DNA of 40,320 nucleotides from a virus, in the IMG/VR virus record IMGVR_UViG_3300004807_001879, positions 1 to 40,320 of that record; one strand, given 5' to 3'. The notes beneath the pieces are model-generated. The model searched no databases and was not told where the DNA came from. It saw only the letters and a program-made list of their open reading frames with translations. The number at the start of each line of letters is the position of its first letter. Within the stretch, counting starts at the first letter, position 1. The position numbers and the translations under genes were made by a program. Shown here piece after piece: positions 7,963 through 16,837 of this stretch.

Positions 7963-9035
7963 GTTAGTCCTTTGTTGATATTGAGATAGTCTTGGTGGTT
8001 TATGTTTCGTCTTTGATCTAGTGCTTTGATATAATTTGATAATAACGACTCGTTGCCGTTACGGGCAATTTGTTTGATCAATTGATCTACTTTGCTTTTG
8101 AAATTTGGATCTTGCAAATAAAATTTACAAGACTTTAAATCACAGACTGAGTCTACGGCAACTTGCTTTAACGCATCGGGTATATTTTCTACCAATAATG
8201 ATTCTGGGCGAGTAAGAATAGTTAGATGCCAATTGGACGCATAATCTTCTAAACTCCTGAGCGCTTTGAATCCAAACACACTGACTGCGTCGGCAGTTGT
8301 GTTAAACATTATTTTTATATTATTAGACTTTACTGTGTCAAGATTACGCATAAACTTTTCCCACGACATTGGATATCTATGGTATTCGTTTACAGTGCCG
8401 TATGCATCAACCGATACTATTAAACAACAGTCTTTTAATCTTTTAAGTATGTCAATTACCGGGTCTGTGACCGCAGTAAGGTTAGTGTTAATCTGTACTT
8501 CGATGTTTAATTCTTCATCGGCAATGATTGATAATATTTCAATAAACTTATCTATGATCAAGGGCTCGCCGCCGGCAAAATATATTTTTTTAAGCGATCG
8601 TATTTGATCTATTGCAATGACCTCGGGAGTTACTGTGTCAACCTTGGAATCTAATTCCTTGGCCCATAGTGTGCTAAACTTGGGACTGCATGATATACAG
8701 GCCAAATTGCATTTGTTATCGTACCTTAAATCATAAAAATAAATTTTTGGTTCAACCGGAGTCGATTGAAAATACTGGTTTACTTCGGAATCTTTTAGCC
8801 ATTTGATAGATTCTGACAGTCTCGGGCTTACTACTTTATTTTCTTCTAAACGATAACATTTTTCACAGGCTTCAATTTTGACGCCATTCCAAATTTTCTC
8901 TCTCAGCGCAGATTCAGTTCCGGGCTCGATGCTAACATTCGAGTGACAACAAAAATAATTTTTGCCATCAAGCGTGGAATAATTCTGTATCCAAGGAAGT
9001 ACACAAAATGCGCCGTTTTTGATTTTAGATTTCAA
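7959..9035 (-). CDS. Radical SAM protein with twitch-type architecture
   Basis: A 358-residue protein. CNLACISC gives the Cys109-x3-Cys113-x2-Cys116 set that holds the SAM-cleaving 4Fe-4S cluster, and YFAGGEPLI is the GGEP SAM-binding motif. Further cysteines at 11, 29-30, 57 and 60 (FCVLPW, CCHS, CEKC) could hold an auxiliary cluster. The chemistry could be peptide or nucleic-acid modification; no substrate is indicated. The ATG overlaps the clamp-loader stop by 11 nt, an unexpected place because T4 phages usually keep gp62 beside gp44. Confidence 0.85.
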   Translation of the reverse strand: MKSKIKNGAFCVLPWIQNYSTLDGKNYFCCHSNVSIEPGTESALREKIWNGVKIEACEKCYRLEENKVVSPRLSESIKWLKDSEVNQYFQSTPVEPKIYFYDLRYDNKCNLACISCSPKFSTLWAKELDSKVDTVTPEVIAIDQIRSLKKIYFAGGEPLIIDKFIEILSIIADEELNIEVQINTNLTAVTDPVIDILKRLKDCCLIVSVDAYGTVNEYHRYPMSWEKFMRNLDTVKSNNIKIMFNTTADAVSVFGFKALRSLEDYASNWHLTILTRPESLLVENIPDALKQVAVDSVCDLKSCKFYLQDPNFKSKVDQLIKQIARNGNESLLSNYIKALDQRRNINHQDYLNINKGLT

Positions 9036-9948
9036 TTTGAGTTAGCTCTACCATGATGGCCGAGATATTGATTTCAGAATCGGCAATCATGCTGTGATTT
9101 ACAATTCCCTTGCGTATGATCAAAATAGCTTCATCTTGACCTTCGGGAGTCTTACTCCAAAGATCCAAGTTGTCATACATCCAACGAAACATAGAATCCA
9201 TGTCTTCGATACCGGCCTGTGAACATACTACAGCTCTTGCTTCTCTAAGTTTTTTGTTCTTTAACAACTCTACTGCTTCTAAACGCCATTCTCTAACAGT
9301 ACTGTCACTGGCAGTGGGGCGAGTCAGCACATTGTCAATGGTGTTTGTCTGCAATAATTTTAAACAATTACGCAAATCGGGATATGTGGCCTTTACATAA
9401 CTATCCAAAGTATCAATGTCAAACTCGACACCTTCTGTAACCAATACAGTTGCTGCTCTAGCAGTAAACTCGGTAGCATCACTTTTGTCTATGTGGAAAC
9501 TGGTAAATCTACTGTGCAGTGCCGGCATAATCTTATGTGGACTATTACAAGTTAAAATAAAACGTGCCTGTGCTTGATATGTTTCAGTCAGTCCACGCAT
9601 GATACCTTGTGCATTATGCGATAAGTAGTCGGCCTCGTCCATGAGCACAACTTTAAATTTGCCAAACGGCATAGTCTGCACAAAGCCTTCGACCTTGGTT
9701 TTAATAAAGTCTACACCGTTGTCACGACTAGCGTTAATTTGCAAGAAGTCGTATTCGTCAATGCCCAGTTCATTCACCAGGACCTTGGCCAATGTGGTCT
9801 TGCCTGTGCCCGGGCTACCACTCAGCATCAAATGCGGAATGGTCCCTTCTCGTACCCAGCCTTGGATAATTGATTGTTGTTTGGCATCTGTGAACACGTA
9901 ATCTGCCAATGTTTTAGGTCTATACTTTTCGGTCCAAAGTTCTATCAT
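9025..9948 (-). CDS. 44: Sliding-clamp loader large subunit (T4 gp44-like)
   Basis: A 307-residue AAA+ ATPase, close to T4 gp44 (319 aa). The N-terminus WTEKYRPKTLADYV is typical of RFC/DnaX/gp44. Walker A is GSPGTGKTT (44-52), Walker B is VVLMDEADYL with DEAD at 104-107, and the SRF motif lies near 146-148. It loads the clamp onto primer-template for the phage polymerase. The clamp (gp45) and small subunit (gp62) are not in the window. Overlaps both neighbours by a few nt. Confidence 0.95.
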   Translation of the reverse strand: MIELWTEKYRPKTLADYVFTDAKQQSIIQGWVREGTIPHLMLSGSPGTGKTTLAKVLVNELGIDEYDFLQINASRDNGVDFIKTKVEGFVQTMPFGKFKVVLMDEADYLSHNAQGIMRGLTETYQAQARFILTCNSPHKIMPALHSRFTSFHIDKSDATEFTARAATVLVTEGVEFDIDTLDSYVKATYPDLRNCLKLLQTNTIDNVLTRPTASDSTVREWRLEAVELLKNKKLREARAVVCSQAGIEDMDSMFRWMYDNLDLWSKTPEGQDEAILIIRKGIVNHSMIADSEINISAIMVELTQIEI

Positions 9949-10190
9949 TTAAAATCCATGTATGGTGCTATGTTGTTGTCGAATATCAAAGTCATTTGTC
10001 TATGTAACGTTTCGTTACTGTGTGTCATAAAAGTACGCCACATATTTTCAATCATCTCGTCTCGTTTTTTTGCATGGTCTGAGTTTTTGATTTCAATGGT
10101 GGAAATCTCTGAATGACTGCCATCACAATGTCCTTCAGGATCTCGTGTTCTACCACAACTACATTTGGGGGTGTCACCGACTCGCATCAT
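9945..10190 (-). CDS. CDGSH-type iron-sulfur domain-like small protein
   Basis: An 81-residue protein. Residues 10-26 read C-S-C-GRTRDPEGH-CDGSH, giving Cys10, Cys12, Cys22 and His26, the Cys3-His1 arrangement of CDGSH 2Fe-2S proteins. The spacer between the second and third Cys is 9 residues, one more than in mitoNEET, so a zinc site cannot be excluded. The helical C-terminal half is unrelated to known CDGSH proteins. It overlaps the clamp-loader start by 4 nt. Confidence 0.65.
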   Translation of the reverse strand: MMRVGDTPKCSCGRTRDPEGHCDGSHSEISTIEIKNSDHAKKRDEMIENMWRTFMTHSNETLHRQMTLIFDNNIAPYMDFK

Positions 10191-10191
10191 G

Positions 10192-10593
10192 TTACTCAGT
10201 TTTTGCAGGAGTTTGTTCCATTAAAACTTGTTTTGGTTCTTGTTTTGGTTCTGCTAGTGCCTGGCCCTGTGCTGCTACAAATGCTTGGTTTTCTTTATTA
10301 AGTTTAAAAAACATATTTTCAAATATAGCCAATAGTCCACTTAGCGGGAAAAATACTATTGCAAGAGTTGCAATCAATACAATACCCACAACATGAACAA
10401 ATTTAATATAAATTAAAAATATAATTTCCAATATCAAATTCCAGTACCCGTCAGTTCCGTAACTGTTGATTTGATTCTCAACATCACGTTCTTGATACTG
10501 TCTGTGCGTTTGTATGTGTTGTTTAAAATCTTCGTTTAATGCACTAGCACGTGCATTCAAGATATCAATTAAGCCGCGATATAAATGTAACAT
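10192..10593 (-). CDS. Membrane protein of unknown function
   Basis: Starting at the ATG at 10593 this is 133 residues: an amphipathic N-terminal helix, two adjacent hydrophobic segments around residues 48-83 (LILEIIFLIYIKFV and IVLIATLAIVFFPLSGLLAI), and a Gln/Pro-rich tail ending in QTPAKTE. The frame continues upstream to 10695 but that part is antisense-like filler over the neighbouring basic gene. No family recognised; a holin-like role is only a possibility. Confidence 0.62.
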   Translation of the reverse strand: MLHLYRGLIDILNARASALNEDFKQHIQTHRQYQERDVENQINSYGTDGYWNLILEIIFLIYIKFVHVVGIVLIATLAIVFFPLSGLLAIFENMFFKLNKENQAFVAAQGQALAEPKQEPKQVLMEQTPAKTE

Positions 10594-10594
10594 G

Positions 10595-10744
10595 TTATCC
10601 TTTTTTATCTTTACTTTTCTTTTTGTCCTTGTTTGAAGATTTTTTATCTTCTTCAATTTTTTTCTTACCAAAGATTTTATCCCAATTATTGTCAAACGTT
10701 TTAGTGTCGACGCTTAATGGTCTTGGTGCTGATCCTTTACTCAT
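10595..10744 (-). CDS. Small lysine-rich conserved phage protein
   Basis: A 49-residue ORF. The N-terminal part (SKGSAPRPLSVDTKTFDNNW, then DKIFGKKK) matches from memory a small protein family frequent in tailed phages, followed by a Lys/Asp-rich tail. It overlaps the stop of the upstream zinc-ribbon gene (ATGA) and ends 1 nt before the next ATG, so it fits the operon exactly. Confidence 0.75.
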   Translation of the reverse strand: MSKGSAPRPLSVDTKTFDNNWDKIFGKKKIEEDKKSSNKDKKKSKDKKG

Positions 10745-10929
10745 AGTTTCCACTCCTTCTTTGCTTGAGCCCAAACTCGGCGGGGATTAGTTATTGCCCA
10801 TATACCTATTATAAACGGCGCTGCTAATAATAGCAACCAAGTTGGTATAGTTGCGGGATGATTTGGGCAACGTCCCTGTCTATAATCACAGTCGGGACTA
10901 TATTCTTTGTGACAAGTTGTACATTTCAT
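10741..10929 (-). CDS. Zinc-ribbon plus single-membrane-segment small protein
   Basis: A 62-residue protein. C-x2-C (residues 3-6), Cys14 and Cys21 could form a small zinc site; residues about 29-46 (TWLLLLAAPFIIGIWAI) form one membrane helix, followed by a basic tail. It overlaps genes on both sides by 4 nt. Confidence 0.65.
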   Translation of the reverse strand: MKCTTCHKEYSPDCDYRQGRCPNHPATIPTWLLLLAAPFIIGIWAITNPRRVWAQAKKEWKL

Positions 10930-11162
10930 TTTTTAAGTATCCTCATAATACGCTCTTGCTCTTGTTCTTTGAGCCATTCTTGTTCGCCTGCATAAGTGCT
11001 ACAGGCTTCCAAACTTTCATCTACGAGCCATTTGAGTCGATACAACTCTTGTTTGGTGTTCCAAGTCACAAATCCATCGTTCATAGGATTTGTACATTCG
11101 GCACGCATACTCCAAATGCCATGTCGTATGGCATTTGCATCCCAGTCACGCCGGTATCCCAT
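10926..11162 (-). CDS. Conserved phage protein, unknown function
   Basis: A 78-residue helical protein (YRRDWDANAIRHGIW near the start, then PMNDGFVTW and an acidic/basic C-terminal helix). From memory similar small proteins occur near groES-like genes in T4-type environmental phages. No motif indicates activity. It begins 1 nt after the GroES-like stop. Confidence 0.65.
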   Translation of the reverse strand: MGYRRDWDANAIRHGIWSMRAECTNPMNDGFVTWNTKQELYRLKWLVDESLEACSTYAGEQEWLKEQEQERIMRILKK

Positions 11163-11163
11163 A

Positions 11164-11544
11164 TTAGGCCTTGTGTTCGACGTTTACGCTTGTTGAAATG
11201 GTATCGTCATAGCCGGGAGCTTCGTCACTGACCATTAGGATATCGTTGTTGTCCACACGACGTAGACTTTTCTTTTCACCATTGACTTCAATTTCGTTGG
11301 CACGTGTCCAACGTCCATGTGCCACTAGTATCCATTGTCCCACTCGAACATCTTGTTGTTCGGGACCAACGGCAAACACTTGACCCCAACGCGGTCTAAT
11401 ACCATCGCTTTTACCGTCGTCGCTCAGTAGCACAATACCACTACTGAGTTGACGTCCGCCAAATTGCATGTCAGTGACCAGCACGTGGTCTTTTAATGCT
11501 CGTAAGTTTTTGATCTGTTTGGGTGCGTATGCTGCTTTCTTCAT
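11164..11544 (-). CDS. GroES-like co-chaperonin (gp31-like role)
   Basis: A 126-residue protein aligning by eye with GroES: LRALKDHVLV for the first strand, SSGIVLL for the start of the mobile loop end, GQVFAVGPEQQDVRVGQWILV for the core barrel, and VDNNDILMV for the closing strand. Phage GroES analogues help host GroEL fold the major capsid protein. It is longer than GroES (about 97 aa) because of N- and C-terminal extensions. RBS AAAGGA precedes the ATG. Confidence 0.88.
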   Translation of the reverse strand: MKKAAYAPKQIKNLRALKDHVLVTDMQFGGRQLSSGIVLLSDDGKSDGIRPRWGQVFAVGPEQQDVRVGQWILVAHGRWTRANEIEVNGEKKSLRRVDNNDILMVSDEAPGYDDTISTSVNVEHKA

Positions 11545-11934
11545 TTAAATCCTTTGTGGTCCTTTGGGTTTGTACATGTCAGGGTCTAGCGTTTCCTGTG
11601 TCACAGTAACTTGTTTGGCAATGCTGTCGGCTAAGCTGCCACGTAGTTTTGGTTCTACAGGCTTAATTTCCTCATGAACTTCTTCGGGAGGATCAAAGCT
11701 GGTGCCATCGGGTGCTACATTAGGCACATTATCACTGGCAATTGGACTATGCATTTTGGGGTATTGTTGGCTCATTCTTTGGTTCCTTGTTTGTATTATT
11801 TGTCCGCCTTGCCCTAATTCGTCTCCGCGGGCGTTAATCTTCATATTTCCCACTGCTATACTTTTTTCATTCACTAATCGTAGTTTTTCCATATCGACCA
11901 TTTTGCCTTTTGATGATCTATGTAATTGTCCCAT
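11545..11934 (-). CDS. Conserved phage protein, probably virion-related
   Basis: A 129-residue, low-complexity, Pro/Gln/Asn-rich protein. The segment VGNMKINARGDELGQGG (about 28-44) resembles a small protein found in T4-type marine phages. GGAGAA lies 6 nt before the ATG. No enzymatic motif is visible. Confidence 0.62.
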   Translation of the reverse strand: MGQLHRSSKGKMVDMEKLRLVNEKSIAVGNMKINARGDELGQGGQIIQTRNQRMSQQYPKMHSPIASDNVPNVAPDGTSFDPPEEVHEEIKPVEPKLRGSLADSIAKQVTVTQETLDPDMYKPKGPQRI

Positions 11935-11945
11935 TTAATTCTCCG

Positions 11946-12464
11946 TTATTTTAAAAATTCTCGTATGTCTAAATCATAAAACATACTGTTGATCTTGTGT
12001 ACTCCCAGCAAGTATAACACATAACTGGCCACACTACTACCACGTCCCAGCCCCCACAACACTTGATTGGCTCGCATGGTATCTACAAAGTATTTAAGGT
12101 ATTGTAGCAAGGGAAATAGGTTTCTTTCCTGATACAATAGCAGTTCTTCACCTACCCGTTGCAATTCTGCATCTGTTTTGCAAAGACCTAATACATGCGA
12201 TGCAATATCTAAATCCTTGTATTCTTGGGGCATATACCACGTTTGTTGTTGGCTCCAGTGAAATAGTTCTACCGGTATTTCTTCGCGAGGTACTACATAT
12301 TGATTTACAGATTCAAATCCGCTAAAGGTCTGCATCACTGCTGTGTTATAGGGCAAACTGTCTACAACTCGAAACCGACTCAAATCCAATTCGGGATTGA
12401 GATAAAGCAAGTCGCAAAGTTCTCGAGTATCAGTGTAGGCTTGTCCGTAGACGTCGTAGTTCAT
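11946..12464 (-). CDS. Orphan fragment resembling the DnaE (Pol III alpha) pre-palm/palm junction
   Basis: A 172-residue protein. Its last 35 residues (LWGLGRGSSVASYVLYLLG, then YDLDIREFLK) follow bacterial DnaE around its GRGS-x3-S motif and end just where DnaE would continue to the catalytic PDFD aspartates. The preceding part (about 60-130) could correspond to the DnaE region between PHP and palm domains. It cannot be a polymerase by itself. The true partner or role is unknown. The ATG overlaps the upstream stop by 4 nt. Confidence 0.6.
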   Translation of the reverse strand: MNYDVYGQAYTDTRELCDLLYLNPELDLSRFRVVDSLPYNTAVMQTFSGFESVNQYVVPREEIPVELFHWSQQQTWYMPQEYKDLDIASHVLGLCKTDAELQRVGEELLLYQERNLFPLLQYLKYFVDTMRANQVLWGLGRGSSVASYVLYLLGVHKINSMFYDLDIREFLK

Positions 12465-12718
12465 TTAATGTCAATTATGTTTTTTAAACCCTTGCCGCCA
12501 TTTTTGTCCTTGTCCATTTTTTCCATCATTTCCTGCATGGCTTTGGCTTGTCGGCGTCGCATCTCTTCTTGATAGTCCTGCATCAGCATCTGTAGTTGTG
12601 GAATTATTTGTTGAGGTCCAAGTCTATAGGCCTGGTTAAATCGTTTGGATAATTCCCCAAACTTCTTGTTTAGTTCTTCGTCAGATAACTTGGATAAGTC
12701 ATTGCCCAGTGGATGCAT
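12461..12718 (-). CDS. Small charged helical phage protein
   Basis: From the ATG at 12718 this is 85 residues: LSDEELNKKFGELSKRFNQ, a Gln-rich middle, then a Met/Lys/Asp-rich helix. An upstream in-frame codon at 12769 lies inside the -35 box of its promoter, so the 12718 start (AAGGAG about 8 nt before) is preferred. From memory, similar LTDEEL-type small proteins occur in T4-type phages. Confidence 0.68.
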   Translation of the reverse strand: MHPLGNDLSKLSDEELNKKFGELSKRFNQAYRLGPQQIIPQLQMLMQDYQEEMRRRQAKAMQEMMEKMDKDKNGGKGLKNIIDIK

Positions 12719-12740
12719 AAAATGAAAACTCCTTGCGTTA

Positions 12741-12769
12741 ATTATATAGTAATTATCACAAGGAGTCAA
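12741..12769 (-). promoter_or_regulatory. Sigma70 promoter for the 12718 gene
   Basis: Minus strand TTGACT, 17 bp, TATAAT. The transcript would begin about 12 nt before the AAGGAG of the 12718 gene. Confidence 0.75.
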
Positions 12770-12785
12770 TGATTTTTGAATTATT

Positions 12786-14051
12786 TTACCAACTGGTTGA
12801 ATTCAATTGTACTCTATTCCAGGTATTAGCAGCCACACATACATAGAAATATGATGTGCCCGAACTTGTGCTCCATGCAATTTGCCCAACGTTGCCTGCT
12901 GAGGTATTGTGTACCGGAACATATGAACTATTTGCATTTGTAGAACCAAGTTGTCCCAATGTCAAATTACCAAAAATATGTGTACTTTGATCATTTTCAA
13001 TACCAACTGCTTGTGTGACGTTGTAGGGATTTGCTCCATTGCCGGCTACAGCAGTATACAATGCAATATTGCCGCCCAGTCCAGCTGCTACATTTGATCC
13101 AGTTGAGTGGAAATCAATTCTACTAGATTGACTAAATGTGTATCCTCCAGCAGTGTTGCCGGTATAAGTCACAGTGTTAATATATCCCAACAAGTCATTG
13201 CTTTGTGTTGGAGTAAATGTCAATGTCTGCAAGTTACCACGTGCACTGGTAATATTGTATCCGGCTAAGGGGCCAGTATCCAATGTAGAATAAGTTACAT
13301 TGGCAAGACTTAGGTTACCAAAACTGGCCGAGCTATACGAACCCGAGGCCATAACAGTATCTCGACCAGCATCGGATAAAATAGCATTGCCCAGGGCATT
13401 TTTAAATCCCACAAACAATGTAGTAACCACATTGTCGTTGAAGTAAAAATTGGTATCGCGCACAGTAGAATAGTTGCGAGTCAAATCTCTAATCAATACG
13501 CTTGTACCGGCATTGGTTGTAGAGAATTCAAATACATAAGTACCAGGCTGATCAAAGGTTATAACTCCTCCGTTGGGTCCGGGTAACCATCCGGCAATGT
13601 CCGCAGTACCTGTTATACTTGACGGTAAAGTCAATGTGTATGCCACGTTTGTGATAACAAAACCTACTCTAAATACACCCAACTGTCCAGTAGTGGGCCA
13701 AGTGCTGGCAAAACTCAATGTACTTGCAGCAATCAATGTGATCTGTTGTGCGCTGCCTAGACTGTAGTCCAGTGTAATAGTGCCGCTTGCGGCAGTTCCG
13801 TTACTATATCCATAACTGGGGCTGAACAATTGAGCATACTGAATTGGATTGTAGCCCATGTTATTGGTCAAAGTGCCGCCAGTTAGCGCACTGGTAGTAA
13901 GTGCTTTGGCTTGTAAATCACTTATTTCTGCAGCAGCATAAGTGAAATTATTCTGAATGTTTGTAAAGTTATCGCGAAAGCCTTGGCTATCGTTGTCTTG
14001 TCCGGCAATGGGATATGTGCCGTCGATACTTGTTGGATTGATGTTTGACAT
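12786..14051 (-). CDS. Fibre-like structural protein
   Basis: A 421-residue Gly/Ser/Thr/Asn-rich protein. The N-terminus (GTYPIAGQDNDSQGFRDNF at about residues 11-29) recurs in structural proteins of T4-type environmental phages and probably anchors the protein to the virion. The rest is beta-rich, and LGQLGSTNANSSYVP and WNRVQLNSTSW near the end look like a fibre tip. It is probably part of a tail fibre or neck/whisker structure. A late promoter pair lies just upstream. Confidence 0.78.
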   Translation of the reverse strand: MSNINPTSIDGTYPIAGQDNDSQGFRDNFTNIQNNFTYAAAEISDLQAKALTTSALTGGTLTNNMGYNPIQYAQLFSPSYGYSNGTAASGTITLDYSLGSAQQITLIAASTLSFASTWPTTGQLGVFRVGFVITNVAYTLTLPSSITGTADIAGWLPGPNGGVITFDQPGTYVFEFSTTNAGTSVLIRDLTRNYSTVRDTNFYFNDNVVTTLFVGFKNALGNAILSDAGRDTVMASGSYSSASFGNLSLANVTYSTLDTGPLAGYNITSARGNLQTLTFTPTQSNDLLGYINTVTYTGNTAGGYTFSQSSRIDFHSTGSNVAAGLGGNIALYTAVAGNGANPYNVTQAVGIENDQSTHIFGNLTLGQLGSTNANSSYVPVHNTSAGNVGQIAWSTSSGTSYFYVCVAANTWNRVQLNSTSW

Positions 14052-14077
14052 TGTTTAAAAAACTCCGGTCTTGTTAA

Positions 14078-14098
14078 TATTTAGCATACTGTATTTAT
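14078..14098 (-). promoter_or_regulatory. Late promoter pair upstream of the 14051 fibre gene
   Basis: Minus-strand ATAAATA (14092-14098) and CTAAATA (14078-14084). The second lies 27 nt before the ATG, with GGAG between. Confidence 0.6.
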
Positions 14099-16836
14099 TC
14101 GAAAACATTGGTCTTAGGGAAATTTAACCAAGTGTCTCTGACTTCGGGATCGGCATACAGATCTCGATTATTAATGAATTTAGTTCCGTAATTGTCAAAT
14201 CTTGTGCGTTCTTGGCTGGTATAGTAATAGGTTGTGATAGTATTGTATGCTGGAACTGTAAATCCAGGTTGAATCACCGGATTATAATGCACTATGGTGT
14301 TGCTTTGTCTTGCACCATAATTTATCTGTACATATTGTCCGGGCAATATTGCTCGAACAAATGTCAAAGTCACTACGTTTGAATTTGATATATTGATTTC
14401 CCAAATTCCGCTGCGTTGGTTTGTTATTGAAGGATTTATCAAGTTGGCCAAATAACCAGGTATTATGGTACTTCCCGAATTGGTTACCAAATTCCATCCA
14501 TCGTTGCCGTTTGTCTCGCCAACATAGGCTTCTTGTTGTAAGAACACTAAGGTATCGCCGGTGTTGAAACTGGTAACACCATCAAATCCACCAAGTGCTT
14601 GAATTTCTGCAACTGTGGCATTGTTTATCATGTCAAACGCCAAACCGCGTACTCCGTAGCTGGCCGATGCAGATACCACAACAGGTCTTACTATTCTATC
14701 AAAGGTTGTTTCTTTACCGGCAACAAATGTATCGGTTGTGGTATTATAGTTAGCAGTTAGTGCATTATCGAGATCGTATCGGTCAACAACAAAATCTATG
14801 CTGTTAAATGTTACACCATTGGCTTTTAGTCTATATGCAATCAAGTTGCTTGCTCCGGGAACTGTATAGGCCAAAACAATGGCTCGTGTAAATCCCAACT
14901 GTTTGTGATTCGACTGTGGACTGGTCATCCATTCGGGCAATGCAACTTGGTTTTCGTAGCCCAGGGCCGATCCAATAACACTGCTCATGTTCGTGAAACT
15001 ATTGGGGTAAACATTGGCCGATATAATGGTGTCATAGTCTACATTTGCCGGACTATTTCCCTTATAAGTTTCGGTGTCATTGAGTTCGATATAAACCACT
15101 TCGTACTTGACATTGAAATTTGCATCTAAGGCCTGTGCAGTTTTTATGTCACTGAACTCGATTCGTTTGCGATAGGTGTTGGTTTGCATTGCTGCATAAT
15201 AAACCGATACTTGACTCGGGTTCAATCCAGCTAAAAATAAACTGCGTATGTCTCGAGCACGACCAAACCAAGGATCACTCGAACGATAAATCAAATCCTC
15301 GGGGAATATCTCGGTATTGTTAACAATACTCAAGAATGTTTGTCGTTGATCTATAGTGGGCAATGCTTTCAGGTATAGATTTTCGTAAGGCGTTTTATTA
15401 TAGTTGTTGACCAGTATAGTAAATGTTCGTGTATTAGTTGCTGTGTTATCGGTAGTAGATGCTAATACAGTAAAATTATAAGTATTGTCAAAAGTACATC
15501 TGCCGCCGTCAAGTGTGGTTGTTCCTCCATCTAGACTAAAGTATTCGAATGTGGTTCGACCAACAATCAATCCCGAATCTAAAAATTCCAATCCTTGTGG
15601 CAAATGGCTTTCGCCGGATACCAAGTTGTAGGTCATTGGCTTGCCGGCGTTGCTGACTGCGCTTACATAAAACTCACTGATAGCTCCGTTGTCAATGACA
15701 CCAAGATTGCTAGTGGTTGTCCAGGAAACGGTGTTGTTGATATTGCCCAGCACCGTTAATGTATAGGTTATTGGTAAGCTGACATTTTCTGGGAATTCGG
15801 TCTCGTAGGCTGCAACTTCAAATGTGTATGTTTCGGTTGCAGCAGCCTGTGGTGCAAGATTTCCTGTTAGCCATCCGGTATTTGTGTCTAGATATAGCCC
15901 GGCTGGCAGTGCCAGAGTTGATTGATCAAAGCCGGTGTCGTCAAAACCAATTTGGTCAAATCCCGAACTAGCCGAACCCACTATCTCGTAGGACACCGGA
16001 TAATCGTTGGGATCAATGGCATTGAATTGAAATGCAAAATTACTGTTACTGCGTACCGGTGTGCTAGACAGTGCCTCGGGCGGAGTAGTCATTATGGGAA
16101 GATATCTATTATCTTCATCCACGGTCAAATTTGAATCCACAGTGTCAAAGGTGGTGTCGGCTTCCCATCGGCCCTTGGCAATGACTGAAATTTTATAAGT
16201 TAAACTATCGTAACCAATTCCGTCAAATACTCTTACTGTAAAATTATAATTGTTGTTTTGGTACTGTGCTGAATTTTCAAAACTAAATTCGTTAAACGGG
16301 CTGCTACCAAATCCAAGAGAACCATAGTTGCCCACAGTGGGTATTGGAGTAATAAATCCCGAAATCAATCCAGTGGAACTTAGTGTCAATCCATCGGGTA
16401 AACTGCCACTGGCCAAGGACCAGGTTAGGGTTGCATCGGGGTTAACTTCTACAGCTCTGAGTTGTAGACTATAAAAACTGCCATCAAATACTTCCCCAAG
16501 ATTGGTTGTTCTTGGTTCAATAACCGGCGGGATGATATTTGATATTGTTAAATTAAATGTACGATCCGACACCAATGGCTTTGGTGTTGTTGAGTCACTG
16601 GCACGAATAGTAAATGTATATCCGCTGTTTCGATTAGACAAATTTGTCAGTACCGGCACACCCTGTAAACTGCCGGCGGAAGTAACATAAACTCCTGGAG
16701 GAAATTCTCCAGCTAGAAACTTATACGTGACATTGCCCCCAGCCGGGTCGTGGGCTGCTAATTGCAATTTATAAAATTCGTTTTCGGGGATTAGCCCTAA
16801 ACTACCATTGGGAGTTGTCCAAACTGGATTTGCCAT
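14095..16836 (-). CDS. Large Ig-like/cadherin-type repeat adhesin or fibre protein
   Basis: A 913-residue protein built from repeats of putative Ig (He_PIG-like) domains. Recurring signatures are LPxGLxLxxxTGxIxG-type turns, for example SLPDGLTLSSTGLISG, ALPAGLYLDTNTGWLTG and LPQGLEFLDSGLIVG, over about residues 1-460. A second half without these repeats carries a C-terminal beta-rich region. Such proteins are usually surface-exposed virion parts binding glycans or host receptors. It ends 4 nt into the late box of the next gene and starts 1 nt after the small fibre-like gene upstream. Confidence 0.78.
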   Translation of the reverse strand: MANPVWTTPNGSLGLIPENEFYKLQLAAHDPAGGNVTYKFLAGEFPPGVYVTSAGSLQGVPVLTNLSNRNSGYTFTIRASDSTTPKPLVSDRTFNLTISNIIPPVIEPRTTNLGEVFDGSFYSLQLRAVEVNPDATLTWSLASGSLPDGLTLSSTGLISGFITPIPTVGNYGSLGFGSSPFNEFSFENSAQYQNNNYNFTVRVFDGIGYDSLTYKISVIAKGRWEADTTFDTVDSNLTVDEDNRYLPIMTTPPEALSSTPVRSNSNFAFQFNAIDPNDYPVSYEIVGSASSGFDQIGFDDTGFDQSTLALPAGLYLDTNTGWLTGNLAPQAAATETYTFEVAAYETEFPENVSLPITYTLTVLGNINNTVSWTTTSNLGVIDNGAISEFYVSAVSNAGKPMTYNLVSGESHLPQGLEFLDSGLIVGRTTFEYFSLDGGTTTLDGGRCTFDNTYNFTVLASTTDNTATNTRTFTILVNNYNKTPYENLYLKALPTIDQRQTFLSIVNNTEIFPEDLIYRSSDPWFGRARDIRSLFLAGLNPSQVSVYYAAMQTNTYRKRIEFSDIKTAQALDANFNVKYEVVYIELNDTETYKGNSPANVDYDTIISANVYPNSFTNMSSVIGSALGYENQVALPEWMTSPQSNHKQLGFTRAIVLAYTVPGASNLIAYRLKANGVTFNSIDFVVDRYDLDNALTANYNTTTDTFVAGKETTFDRIVRPVVVSASASYGVRGLAFDMINNATVAEIQALGGFDGVTSFNTGDTLVFLQQEAYVGETNGNDGWNLVTNSGSTIIPGYLANLINPSITNQRSGIWEINISNSNVVTLTFVRAILPGQYVQINYGARQSNTIVHYNPVIQPGFTVPAYNTITTYYYTSQERTRFDNYGTKFINNRDLYADPEVRDTWLNFPKTNVFE

Positions 16837-16837
16837 A

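Noticed and set aside
10594-10695. Extended N-terminus of the membrane protein at 10192
   Set aside because: This stretch is occupied by the 49-codon lysine-rich gene in another frame.
12719-12769. Upstream start of the small helical gene at 12769
   Set aside because: That codon lies inside the -35 element of a good promoter and the extension would be untranscribed; ATG 12718 has AAGGAG.
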